This document shows, piece after piece, positions 1 to 6,166 of a stretch of DNA of 40,053 nucleotides. The DNA comes from Bacillus pumilus. GTDB lineage: Bacteria; Bacillota; Bacilli; Bacillales; Bacillaceae. Both the position numbers and the translations under genes were made by a program. Positions within the stretch are counted from its first letter, which is position 1, and every line of letters starts with the position of its first letter. The stretch covers positions 1-40,053 of the forward strand of contig NZ_NKHG01000040.1 in NCBI RefSeq assembly GCF_002744245.1, given 5' to 3'. Below the pieces are notes generated by a model. It saw only the letters and a list, made by a program, of their open reading frames with translations. It had not been told where the DNA came from and did no database searches.

Positions 1-160
1 CCCTCGCATTCGGTGTCAGTCCTGCGTGCCGGTGCTCACGAATGTCAAATTCGCTCCGCGCCGGTACTCGTTCTTCCTAGACTTCAAAGGTTTTCTATCA
101 CGCTGAAAAGAAGACAAAGAGCTAAAATAACGTTCATTTTAGCCCTTTGTCAACAATCTG
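1..160. repeat. Palindrome-rich intergenic segment, candidate dispersed repeat
   Basis: No convincing gene is seen here. The segment holds two imperfect inverted repeats. One spans about 26-67, with CGAAT/ATTCG at its centre around GTCAA. The other pairs 113-128 with 136-151 (16 positions, one mismatch, 7-nt loop). Such structured sequence between genes looks like a dispersed intergenic repeat of the B. pumilus group. That is inference from its look and a vague recollection of similar sequence, not from a search. Confidence 0.35.
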
Positions 161-161
161 T

Positions 162-190
162 CGTCCTCAGTTGTGAGGACGGTTTTTTTG
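162..190 (+). terminator. Rho-independent terminator upstream of fabI
   Basis: Perfect 8-bp stem CGTCCTCA (162-169) with TGAGGACG (174-181), loop GTTG, followed by a run of T at 183-189. It would end transcription coming from the gene left of the window, which in B. subtilis is the thi operon. Confidence 0.8.
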
Positions 191-227
191 ATGAAAAGAC
201 GAAAAAGAAACTTTCTTCAAGCGGAAA

Positions 228-274
228 TTGTCAATATCTCATGATTTGTGATAAGATTATGATCAGGTACTAAT
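228..274 (+). promoter_or_regulatory. fabI promoter region with FapR-type operator
   Basis: A possible SigA promoter has TTGTCA at 228-233 and TAAGAT at 252-257 (18-bp spacing). Overlapping and following the -10 is ATTATGATCAGGTACTAAT at 256-274. It matches the FapR operator in reverse orientation (ATTAGTATCAGGTACTAAT) at 17 of 19 positions. FapR represses fatty acid synthesis genes, including fabI, in B. subtilis and is released by malonyl-CoA. The operator reading is strong; the exact -35/-10 choice is less sure. Confidence 0.7.
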
Positions 275-309
275 ACTATGTCTTGAAAAAATAGGAGGCT
301 TTAATACAT

Positions 310-1086
310 ATGAACTTTTCTTTAGAAGGACGTAATATCGTGGTGATGGGTGTTGCCAATAAACGAAGCATCGCTTGGGGAATTGCTCGCTCACTTCACG
401 AAGCAGGAGCTCGTTTGATTTTTACTTATGTGGGAGACCGTCTTGCAGAATCTGTTAAAGAGCTTGCAAGCACACTTGAGCGTGATGATTCAATTATTCT
501 TCCTTGTGATGTGACAAGTGATGAAGAAATCGAAAAATGCTTTGCAACAATTAAAGAAAGAGTACAAGTGATTCATGGTGTTGCGCATGCGATTGCATTT
601 GCAAACAAAGAAGAGCTTGTCGGTGAATATTTGAACACGAACCGTGAAGGCTTCCTTTTAGCGCACAACATTAGTGCATATTCATTAACAGCCGTAGCAA
701 AAGCAGCACGTCCGTTGATGACAGAGGGCGGCAGCATTGTAACACTTACTTACTTAGGCGGAGAGCGTGTTGTATCTAACTACAATGTCATGGGTGTAGC
801 AAAAGCAGCACTTGAAGCAAGTGTGAAATATTTAGCAGCTGATCTAGGAGCAGAAGGCATCCGCGTGAACAGTATTTCTGCTGGCCCAATTCGTACTTTA
901 TCTGCAAAAGGAATCAGCGGATTTAATACGATCCTCAAGGATATTGAAGAGCGTGCACCGCTTCGCCGTACAACAACTCCTGAAGAGGTTGGCGACACAG
1001 CATTATTCTTATTCAGTGATCTGTCCCGCGGCATGACAGGTGAGAATCTTCATGTTGATTCTGGCTTCCATATCATTGCCCGATAA
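310..1086 (+). CDS. fabI: Enoyl-[acyl-carrier-protein] reductase (NADH), FabI
   Basis: Catalyses the last reduction of each fatty acid elongation cycle, trans-2-enoyl-ACP to acyl-ACP, in the cytoplasm. The 258-aa protein is a divergent short-chain dehydrogenase. It has the FabI cofactor motif GxxxxxSIAWG near residues 14-24 (GVANKRSIAWGIA), and Tyr148, Tyr158 and Lys165 at the Y-x6-K active site (YNVMGVAK). The length is normal for Bacillus FabI. The ATG at 310 follows AGGAGG at 292-297. The gene stands alone between two terminators and has a FapR-type operator upstream, so it is probably repressed by FapR when malonyl-CoA is low. It is also the classic triclosan target, and B. subtilis additionally has FabL. 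Identification is secure. Confidence 0.97.
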   Translation: MNFSLEGRNIVVMGVANKRSIAWGIARSLHEAGARLIFTYVGDRLAESVKELASTLERDDSIILPCDVTSDEEIEKCFATIKERVQVIHGVAHAIAFANKEELVGEYLNTNREGFLLAHNISAYSLTAVAKAARPLMTEGGSIVTLTYLGGERVVSNYNVMGVAKAALEASVKYLAADLGAEGIRVNSISAGPIRTLSAKGISGFNTILKDIEERAPLRRTTTPEEVGDTALFLFSDLSRGMTGENLHVDSGFHIIAR

Positions 1087-1102
1087 ACGAATAAATGATT
1101 CG

Positions 1103-1140
1103 CAGCATACCGATGACTGGTATGCTGTTTTTTTTATTTT
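1103..1140 (+). terminator. fabI terminator
   Basis: Perfect 9-bp stem CAGCATACC (1103-1111) with GGTATGCTG (1119-1127), 7-nt loop, then a long T-rich run starting at 1128. Confidence 0.9.
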
Positions 1141-1201
1141 TCTTCTGATTTGAGGCGTCCGCTCATATATATAAGGAATGAATCATTCGGGAGGGATTAG
1201 T

Positions 1202-1807
1202 ATGTCAAATAAAGGTGATGAGAATCAAAAGCCGCTTATGTATATTGTTCAGCCAAGCTATGATGAATCAACGCCGGCCATGCAAAATATTGTAAGAAAG
1301 CGAAAGAAGTCAGAAAAACCGCCAGAAAGCAAAAAAAGCGCTAAAGAATCAATCGAAGAAAGCGCGCAGGAATCTGTATCACAGGAAGTAGAGCAGAAAA
1401 AAGAAGAGCCGCCCGCACTGCAGCAAGAACAAAAAATCATACAAGAAGAGCCTTCACAAGAACAAGAGATCATACAAGAAGCAGAGCCTTCACAAAAACG
1501 AGAGCGAGTACAAGAACAAGAAAAGCAGCCAGAAGGCGTATATCATGAAACAAAAGAAGAACCAAGGAGAAAACGAGTGAAAAAGCCTTTAAGTCAAATG
1601 AGCATTGACGAGAAGGTCGATTTTCTCACAAGCCTGCCGCATAATATGCCAAGAGCACTTTGTCTCATTGAAGCCGGTGGAAAAACATACAGAGGGATTG
1701 TGATGGAGAGGAAAGAGAATATCGTGATCATTCGTACAGCAGGCGGTGGAAATTCGGTCGAATTAGCGATTGATGATATTTCCTCCATTCATCCACTTGG
1801 TTTTTAA
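1202..1807 (+). CDS. cotO: Spore coat protein CotO
   Basis: Outer coat morphogenetic protein needed in B. subtilis for late coat and crust assembly. The 201-aa product has a charged, low-complexity middle (about residues 30-135, rich in Glu, Gln and Lys, with repeats of the type PSQEQEIIQE). A conserved C-terminal region of about 65 residues begins LSQMSIDEKVDFLTSLPHNM and ends SSIHPLGF. The start at 1202 is chosen because GGGAGGG lies 6-10 nt upstream. An in-frame ATG at 1178 would put that ribosome site inside the gene. Position next to the convergent cotZ-cotV group matches B. subtilis. Expression is expected late in the mother cell, but no promoter was resolved. Confidence 0.9.
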   Translation: MSNKGDENQKPLMYIVQPSYDESTPAMQNIVRKRKKSEKPPESKKSAKESIEESAQESVSQEVEQKKEEPPALQQEQKIIQEEPSQEQEIIQEAEPSQKRERVQEQEKQPEGVYHETKEEPRRKRVKKPLSQMSIDEKVDFLTSLPHNMPRALCLIEAGGKTYRGIVMERKENIVIIRTAGGGNSVELAIDDISSIHPLGF

Positions 1808-1815
1808 TAAACATG

Positions 1816-1842
1816 AAAAAAGTCCCATATAGGGACTTTTTT
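1816..1842. terminator. Bidirectional terminator between cotO and cotZ
   Basis: Stem AGTCCC (1821-1826) with GGGACT (1832-1837), extended by flanking A and T runs that can also pair and supply a T-tract on either strand. It separates the convergent cotO and cotZ. Confidence 0.85.
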
Positions 1843-1843
1843 G

Positions 1844-2287
1844 TTAGCAGCTACGGTTGATGAGTCTTGGATTTAAGCATTCGATTGCGCAGAAGCAGTC
1901 AAGGTCTACTTCGATGCAATACTTCGATTTTTCTAATCGGAACACATCGCACAAGGAGTCTTTATCTGTAAAATCTAAAATATGACGGTCTTTGTCAAAT
2001 GCAATTAGCAAGCTGAGTGTTGCGCAGTGATCAGAGATGTGTTCGACTCTGAAAAATGCAGTGCTGAAGCAAGGTCCTGCATCTACTTCTCCGACGTTTC
2101 CGAATGCGACGAATGGTTTTGATTTTGATGTAAATAGAACAAACGGGACAGTGTCACCTAATGAGTGTGATGGAGAAAGGAGATTGCTGTAACAGCTCGT
2201 TGGGCAATCTTCTTCGACGGCATTTTGTAAGTCGTGAATGTTTTCAACAGCCTCTGCTACACAGTTCCATGAATGTTTGCGGCTCAT
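1844..2287 (-). CDS. cotZ: Spore crust protein CotZ
   Basis: Cysteine-rich structural protein of the spore crust (CotZ/CotY family). In B. subtilis CotZ is the main crust morphogenetic factor, forming disulfide-linked assemblies with CotY. The 147-aa product contains the family segments [25 protein letters not shown], split here as EEDCPTSC (about residues 25-32) and SLGDTVPF, then FGNVGE, FFRVE, CATLSLL and a C-terminal CIEVDLDCFCAIECLNP. The start at 2287 has AGGAGGG about 7 nt upstream; a longer frame reaching 2341 lacks one. It lacks a terminal His run such as the one on the neighbouring CotY. It lies last in the reverse coat group. Confidence 0.95.
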   Translation of the reverse strand: MSRKHSWNCVAEAVENIHDLQNAVEEDCPTSCYSNLLSPSHSLGDTVPFVLFTSKSKPFVAFGNVGEVDAGPCFSTAFFRVEHISDHCATLSLLIAFDKDRHILDFTDKDSLCDVFRLEKSKYCIEVDLDCFCAIECLNPRLINRSC

Positions 2288-2497
2288 ATTCAACCCTCCT
2301 ATACAAGGAATTTTGTTTGAGTATTTGAGCACTGTCATCATCTACAAGCTTTATTTTTGTGCCTCGCCGGTTGATGCATGTCGTTTCCATCAATGCGGAA
2401 GCGGCCGCTTTTTGCTGACTGCTCCGCATGATTGGTTGTCATTCGTGAGGAAGGGGATGCTATGACTCATGACAAGTTAGGTCAACGGACGATTTGT

Positions 2498-2989
2498 TTA
2501 GCCGTGGTGATGATGCTTTTTATCTTTCGTTGGCATGACTCTGTCTACAAGTTCTGGATTTAAACATTGGATCGCGCAGAAGCAGTTCAAATCAACCTCG
2601 ATACAAAAGTCTGTTTTTTCTAAACCAAAGAAGTCAGGGTCACAAGGGTGACACACGCTTAACGTATGTCCGTGTACATCAACAGGTCTTAATACAGATA
2701 ACGTAGCACAGCAGTCATTTAATTTTTCAACCCGGAAGAAGATAGATTCGAAGCATTGGCAATCGTCAACAAATCCTCCAATGTTTCCGAAAGTAGAGAA
2801 CAATCCGCCCTTTTTATCAAAAAGTAAAAACGGAATTGTATCTTTTCCAGAAACTGTCGGGCTTAATAAATTACTGTAGCAGCTCGTAGGACATTTATCT
2901 TCTACAGCTTCCTGCTCTGCTAAAATCTTATCAACCGCATCGCATACACAGTTTTCATCATGTCGGCCATGGTGTTTTCCGCAGCTCAT
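2498..2989 (-). CDS. cotY: Spore crust protein CotY
   Basis: Paralogue of CotZ that builds ordered crust layers by disulfide cross-linking. The 163-aa product begins [16 protein letters not shown] and shares with CotZ the [12 protein letters not shown] motif, the FGNxGG and FFRVEKL segments, and [20 protein letters not shown] near the C terminus. It ends in a Lys/His-rich tail (KDKKHHHHG). The ATG at 2989 follows AAAGGAG at a good distance. The in-frame TTG at 3010 would place that site inside the gene. The 210-bp gap to cotZ probably carries the cotZ promoter. In B. subtilis cotYZ are late mother-cell genes (SigK with GerE); no promoter was assigned here. Confidence 0.95.
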   Translation of the reverse strand: MSCGKHHGRHDENCVCDAVDKILAEQEAVEDKCPTSCYSNLLSPTVSGKDTIPFLLFDKKGGLFSTFGNIGGFVDDCQCFESIFFRVEKLNDCCATLSVLRPVDVHGHTLSVCHPCDPDFFGLEKTDFCIEVDLNCFCAIQCLNPELVDRVMPTKDKKHHHHG

Positions 2990-3100
2990 GGATTTCAGCT
3001 CCTTTAACAAGGTATTTGACTTTAGTCCTTAACAACATATGTATGTGCCCTCTAGTTGGTGTGGGTAAATGACTATTTATCTTTGTTGTATTTTTCATAA

Positions 3101-3131
3101 AAGAAAAAGCAGAGCTTTTCGCTCTGCTTTT
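3101..3131 (-). terminator. cotX terminator
   Basis: Perfect 11-bp stem (3105-3115 with 3121-3131), 5-nt loop. On the reverse strand it is followed by TTTTCTTTT, just after the cotX stop. Confidence 0.8.
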
Positions 3132-3136
3132 GTACA

Positions 3137-3619
3137 TTAGAGGATACCGATTGCGACAATTGTTGCAACAAGGGTCTGTGTAAGTGTTTGGATTGCGATA
3201 GAGATGTCCGCATCAATTGTAGTTACTGTAACGTTTCTTGAATTTTCGATGACAAGTTTTTGACGGTTTGTTTGTTTGTGACTAGCGGCTTGCAGTAGAT
3301 CTTGAGTGACGCGGTCGGCTAAATCACCGTCTGCGATTGAGATGTTTGTGATTGTGATAATCGCTGTTTGAACAGCTGCTTGGATAGATGCTGCAACTTG
3401 AGCATCAACAGAAGACACGTTAATGTCACAAGAGTCTCTAACGATAATGACTTCCTCAGATGTCTGCTTTGTGACACTCAATTGATCAAAGTCTTGTAAG
3501 ACATTTTCGTCATCATAGTAGTGGGCGTCACAAACTGCTTTTCTTTCATAGTTATGATAATCGCCGTGATGTGTACAGTTACGATCTAGAGCGACCCAAG
3601 AGTATGGTTTAGAATCCAT
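3137..3619 (-). CDS. cotX: Spore crust protein CotX
   Basis: Outermost crust component that governs spore surface properties in B. subtilis. The 160-aa product has an N-terminal His/Tyr-rich part, then two related beta-strand repeats typical of the CotX family. The first is about residues 55-100 (VIIVRDSCDINVSSVDAQ) and the second about 120-160 (KLVIENSRNVTVTTIDAD). It ends QTLVATIVAIGIL, like CotV. The ATG at 3619 is preceded on the reverse strand by GGAGGAAAAG. It has its own terminator. In B. subtilis cotVWX forms one unit with an internal promoter for cotX. Confidence 0.95.
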   Translation of the reverse strand: MDSKPYSWVALDRNCTHHGDYHNYERKAVCDAHYYDDENVLQDFDQLSVTKQTSEEVIIVRDSCDINVSSVDAQVAASIQAAVQTAIITITNISIADGDLADRVTQDLLQAASHKQTNRQKLVIENSRNVTVTTIDADISIAIQTLTQTLVATIVAIGIL

Positions 3620-3707
3620 TTCTTTTCCTCCTTCCGTTTACTTTATTAAATGCTGGAATGCGTTGTTTTGTCTCGGGCATTTATCCTAGCAAGCAACCCA
3701 TTTTTAT

Positions 3708-4046
3708 TTAATCGTTATTTTGCTGCGCTTGACGGCGCTGTTGAATACGATCTCGGAGTGAATTTCGTTTAGGACGCACTTGTGGTTCAGACTGGACTTC
3801 AACTTCAGCCTGTTTTGCTGCTTCTGCTTGACGCTTTTTCTCTTGCTGCTGCTGGACGAAGTCATCTGCCTTCTTTTGTAAATCCTGAACCAACTTCAAA
3901 ATCATCCTTCTTTGATCTTCTGAAAGATTTGCTTTTTGATCATCCGTGACATTGTTTTTGTTTAAAATATCACTGACAAGAAGGCTTGTTAATGGGTCAA
4001 CGTCAGTGTTGATTTGAAACTCCTTGTTTTCGTTCTCTTCAGCCAC
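3708..4046 (-). CDS. cotW: Spore crust protein CotW
   Basis: Crust protein that partners CotX in B. subtilis. The 112-aa product contains the family segment DVDPLTSLLVSDIL near the N terminus, a central SEDQRRMILKLVQDLQKKAD helix, a long Gln/Glu/Lys-rich coiled-coil-like stretch and a basic C terminus. The start chosen is GTG at 4046, because AGAGGTG lies 8 nt upstream and the length then matches B. subtilis CotW. The open frame runs back to 4094, where it would overlap cotV by 4 bases. Transcribed after cotV in the same direction. Confidence 0.85.
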   Translation of the reverse strand: MAEENENKEFQINTDVDPLTSLLVSDILNKNNVTDDQKANLSEDQRRMILKLVQDLQKKADDFVQQQQEKKRQAEAAKQAEVEVQSEPQVRPKRNSLRDRIQQRRQAQQNND

Positions 4047-4090
4047 GATTATTTCACCTCTTTCATACGTAATGTTAGAAAAAGAAAGGG

Positions 4091-4477
4091 TCAAAGAATG
4101 CCGGCTTCAACTAAGAGTACATTCAGTGTTTGAGTGAGAATTTGTACGGAGTTCAGAATGGATGCATCAGATAATGTAATCGTGACGTTATAGCAATTGA
4201 TGATTTGAATCACAGTTTTCTTTTGGACTGTCACTTGTTGTGTGGATAAAAGCTGCTCTGTGATGTCTGTCGCCAATTCATCGTCTGGTACAAGAAGTTG
4301 AATTAAAAGAGTAATGATTGTCGTTACGGTCGCTTGAAGGGAGAGTGCGGCTGTTACATCTGTTTTATGAATCGTGACATTTTCGGAATCCTTGATCTCA
4401 ATGAAATCATCATAATTGCTCATTAATTCGTTTAACAGTTGTGTGTATAATAAATCAGCACTTTCTTCAATAGACAA
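4091..4477 (-). CDS. cotV: Spore crust protein CotV
   Basis: CotX-family crust protein. The 128-aa product shares with CotX a repeat of hydrophobic beta segments, FIEIKDSENVTIHKTDVT (about residues 26-43) and VIQIINCYNVTITLSDAS, and the ending VEAGIL. The start is taken as TTG at 4477 with AAAGGAG 8 nt upstream. This gives exactly the 128 residues of B. subtilis CotV. A GTG at 4486 lies within or too close to that ribosome site. First gene of the reverse cotV-cotW-cotX group. Confidence 0.9.
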   Translation of the reverse strand: MSIEESADLLYTQLLNELMSNYDDFIEIKDSENVTIHKTDVTAALSLQATVTTIITLLIQLLVPDDELATDITEQLLSTQQVTVQKKTVIQIINCYNVTITLSDASILNSVQILTQTLNVLLVEAGIL

Positions 4478-4654
4478 TACTTTCACTCCTTTCTTATCTA
4501 TACATTATTTAATGCAGCAGGGACTCAAGGTGGAATCGGAAAGCGTGAAAAAGTACAACCCAATTTTATTTCCACTCGAATTATCATGGCGGTCCTTCTT
4601 TTTGCATATATAAAGAAAGGACGGAAAAAGAAGAAAGAAGGAGGTGGAGGTTTC

Positions 4655-5005
4655 CTGAGTGGTGCTTTGTCTTTTATCGTGTTTGCCCTCGCATCCTTTC
4701 GCCTGACGAGATTGATCGTGTTTGATACCATTTCTGCCCCTTTTCGCCGTTTATTTCATGAAGAGCAAGAAGAGATAAACGAACAAGGTGAAGTCGAGAC
4801 ATATATGATCATCAAAGGAAAAGGGCTGCGGTCTTGGGTAGGAGAGCTATTAAGCTGTTATTGGTGTACGGGCATGTGGTGCACTGCTGCTTTACTTGTG
4901 ATATACATACTTTTTCCTCTCGCCAGCATGTGGCTTAATTTACTATTAGCGATTGCCGCAGCAGCAGGTATTATCGAAGCAGTCGTGTCGAAGCTTGTGA
5001 AATAA
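4655..5005 (+). CDS. yjcA: DUF1360 membrane protein YjcA
   Basis: Sporulation-associated protein of unknown function (DUF1360) found at this position in B. subtilis. Recognisable features are ALSFIVFALASFRLTRLIVFDTISAPFR near the start (a membrane segment and RLTRL motif), then the signature LLSCYWCTGMWCTA, and a second hydrophobic stretch to the C terminus. The start is unclear. The only strong ribosome site, GGAGGTGG at 4640-4647, is 7 nt before CTG 4655, which gives 116 aa, close to the roughly 120 of B. subtilis YjcA. TTG 4667 is possible but far from the site. The upstream ATG 4586 has no ribosome site and would prepend a Lys/Gly-rich segment that looks like noncoding sequence. Confidence 0.8.
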   Translation: MSGALSFIVFALASFRLTRLIVFDTISAPFRRLFHEEQEEINEQGEVETYMIIKGKGLRSWVGELLSCYWCTGMWCTAALLVIYILFPLASMWLNLLLAIAAAAGIIEAVVSKLVK

Positions 5006-5076
5006 ACAGGCGTTCTGATCAGACACGCTTTTAAAAAATGCATATACTAATATGGAATAGGAAAGGAAGGGTTGCG

Positions 5077-5208
5077 ATGAAACCAACTGAAACGCCGTCA
5101 CATATGCTTCAAGGGTATCCAGCGCAGTCAAACCAACAATCTGTTTATACGAAAAAAATCAAGAAGACTGGCTGCGGCTGTGGAAAGAAAAAGAAATATG
5201 AATCGTAA
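5077..5208 (+). CDS. Small Cys/Lys-rich protein, function unknown
   Basis: A 43-aa open frame beginning MKPTETPSHMLQGYPAQ and ending in KKTGCGCGKKKKYES. The ATG follows GGAAAGGAAGG at about 6 nt, and a terminator follows the stop within 10 nt, so it is probably a real gene. The product has no membrane segment. The CGCG cluster between lysine runs could bind metal or form disulfides in the coat, but that is speculation. It lies among spore coat and sporulation genes. Not recognised as a named family. Confidence 0.65.
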   Translation: MKPTETPSHMLQGYPAQSNQQSVYTKKIKKTGCGCGKKKKYES

Positions 5209-5212
5209 AAAA

Positions 5213-5241
5213 ACAAAAGCCGGGTTTATCCGGTTTTTTTG
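5213..5241 (+). terminator. Terminator after the 43-aa gene
   Basis: Short GC stem CCGG (5220-5223) with CCGG (5230-5233), extended by a G-T and A-T pairs, then a run of seven T and a second T run at 5246-5251. Confidence 0.65.
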
Positions 5242-5289
5242 TTGCCTTTTTTCGAGTTCTGCATATGAAAGAGGGAAGGGGTGACCAAA

Positions 5290-5511
5290 ATGGACGCATT
5301 CGAACAATTAATCGGCTCTTTGTTCACTAAACCTCATGATGAGAAAGAACAAGCGCATGAAAAGGTTGAAGTGGATCTAGCTAATAAAGCGAATGATCTT
5401 GAGCAGCACTTAAAGGTATTTGGCGAGAAGATGGACGCCTTTGCGAAAGAAACAGAGGCGTTCATGATGCGTCATGGAGACGCAGGTTATGTATTTAAAC
5501 AGCAGAAATAA
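5290..5511 (+). CDS. Small acidic helical protein, unknown function
   Basis: A 73-aa charged protein, MDAFEQLIGSLFTKPHDEKE followed by long predicted helix (KVEVDLANKANDLEQHLKVFGEKMDAFAKETEAFMMRHGD). The ATG at 5290 has AAGGGG 6-7 nt upstream. A GTG at 5281 in the same frame is an alternative start. No signal peptide or membrane segment is seen. It lies between sporulation genes yjcA and yjcZ and reads in the same direction, so spore association is plausible. Not recognised. Confidence 0.7.
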   Translation: MDAFEQLIGSLFTKPHDEKEQAHEKVEVDLANKANDLEQHLKVFGEKMDAFAKETEAFMMRHGDAGYVFKQQK

Positions 5512-5595
5512 AATTTCCGCACTTTTTTATGTGATCGTCCAAACCATTTCTTGTTTTTTTCATATTTTGTAATGGAGTAGAGGAGGTGCTTAAAT

Positions 5596-5733
5596 ATGAG
5601 TTGTTACGGTTACGGTGGCGGCTATTGCGGCGGTTATGGCGGCGGCTACGGCGGCGGCTATGGTTCAACTTTTGTTCTTGTCGTCGTGTTGTTTATTCTT
5701 CTTATCATCGTTGGTGCTTCTTTCTTTCACTAA
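5596..5733 (+). CDS. yjcZ: YjcZ-family small glycine/tyrosine-rich protein
   Basis: A 45-aa protein with a Gly/Tyr-rich N-terminal half ([18 protein letters not shown]) and a single hydrophobic helix (about residues 25-43, [20 protein letters not shown]). This is the typical layout of the YjcZ/YtrI-like small sporulation membrane proteins. The start follows AGGAGGTG at 5581-5588. Upstream, ACC at 5543-5545 and CATATTTTG at 5561-5569 resemble a SigK promoter (15-bp spacing); this is only a weak call. Its GC-rich, repetitive codons differ from the neighbours because of the Gly content. Confidence 0.88.
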   Translation: MSCYGYGGGYCGGYGGGYGGGYGSTFVLVVVLFILLIIVGASFFH

Positions 5734-5870
5734 AAGTCAGAAGGTGAGGGAAGCAATGGGGGAACCTTTTGCTTTCCTTTCTCTTTGGTCAAACAAGGCA
5801 GTAGGATAGGCACATATCTCGCCTATTTTCATATAGTAAGGTGACTACTCCACAAAGAGGAGGCAAATGA

Positions 5871-6128
5871 ATGGATAATAAATTCTTTAAAAGTGTCGAA
5901 AATAAAACAGGTGTCAATATGAATGATGTCTTTAAGCTTGCAGGCTCGCTGCAAAATGCCAACTTTAAAGATGAGGCCACCGTCCGAGGCGTTATTAAAA
6001 AAGTAGCGCAGCTTGCGAACAAACGTGTACCTAAAGAAATGGAAGACAAAATCGTCCAATCGATTACAAGTGGAAAAGAAAAGCTTGATTTCAATACAAT
6101 CAATAAAATGATGAACAACAAAAAATAA
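5871..6128 (+). CDS. spoVIF: Sporulation-specific factor SpoVIF
   Basis: Small cytoplasmic mother-cell protein required for proper coat assembly and spore resistance in B. subtilis. There it acts with GerR on late mother-cell genes. The 85-aa product MDNKFFKSVENKTGVNMNDV... is very close to the B. subtilis protein as recalled, including KRVPKEMEDKIVQSITSGKE. The start follows AGAGGAGG at a normal distance. CATATAGT at 5830-5837 resembles a mother-cell sigma -10 but no matching -35 is clear. Followed at once by a terminator shared with convergent yjcD. Confidence 0.95.
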   Translation: MDNKFFKSVENKTGVNMNDVFKLAGSLQNANFKDEATVRGVIKKVAQLANKRVPKEMEDKIVQSITSGKEKLDFNTINKMMNNKK

Positions 6129-6130
6129 AC

Positions 6131-6166
6131 AACAGGCTCTCCAGTCAAAGGGGGGCCTGTTATTTT
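6131..6166. terminator. Terminator between spoVIF and yjcD
   Basis: Stem AACAGGC (6131-6137) with GCCTGTT (6155-6161), extended inward by pairing between CC and GG runs, followed by ATTTTTG on the forward strand. It overlaps the 3' end of yjcD. Confidence 0.75.

Noticed and set aside
13-273. Open frame of 86 codons before fabI
   Set aside because: It has no ribosome site and runs through two palindromes, a terminator and the FapR operator. Composition does not look coding.
2238-2465. Forward open frame between cotZ and cotY
   Set aside because: Antisense to the cotZ start and upstream region, with no ribosome site; a shadow of the reverse genes.
4586-4654. Upstream extension of yjcA from ATG 4586
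   Set aside because: No ribosome site, and it encodes a Lys/Gly-rich segment that simply translates the ribosome site region of the real gene.
5615-5809. Alanine-rich 64-aa frame over yjcZ
   Set aside because: An out-of-frame reading of the GGC/TAT repeats of yjcZ. The yjcZ frame has the ribosome site and the family pattern.
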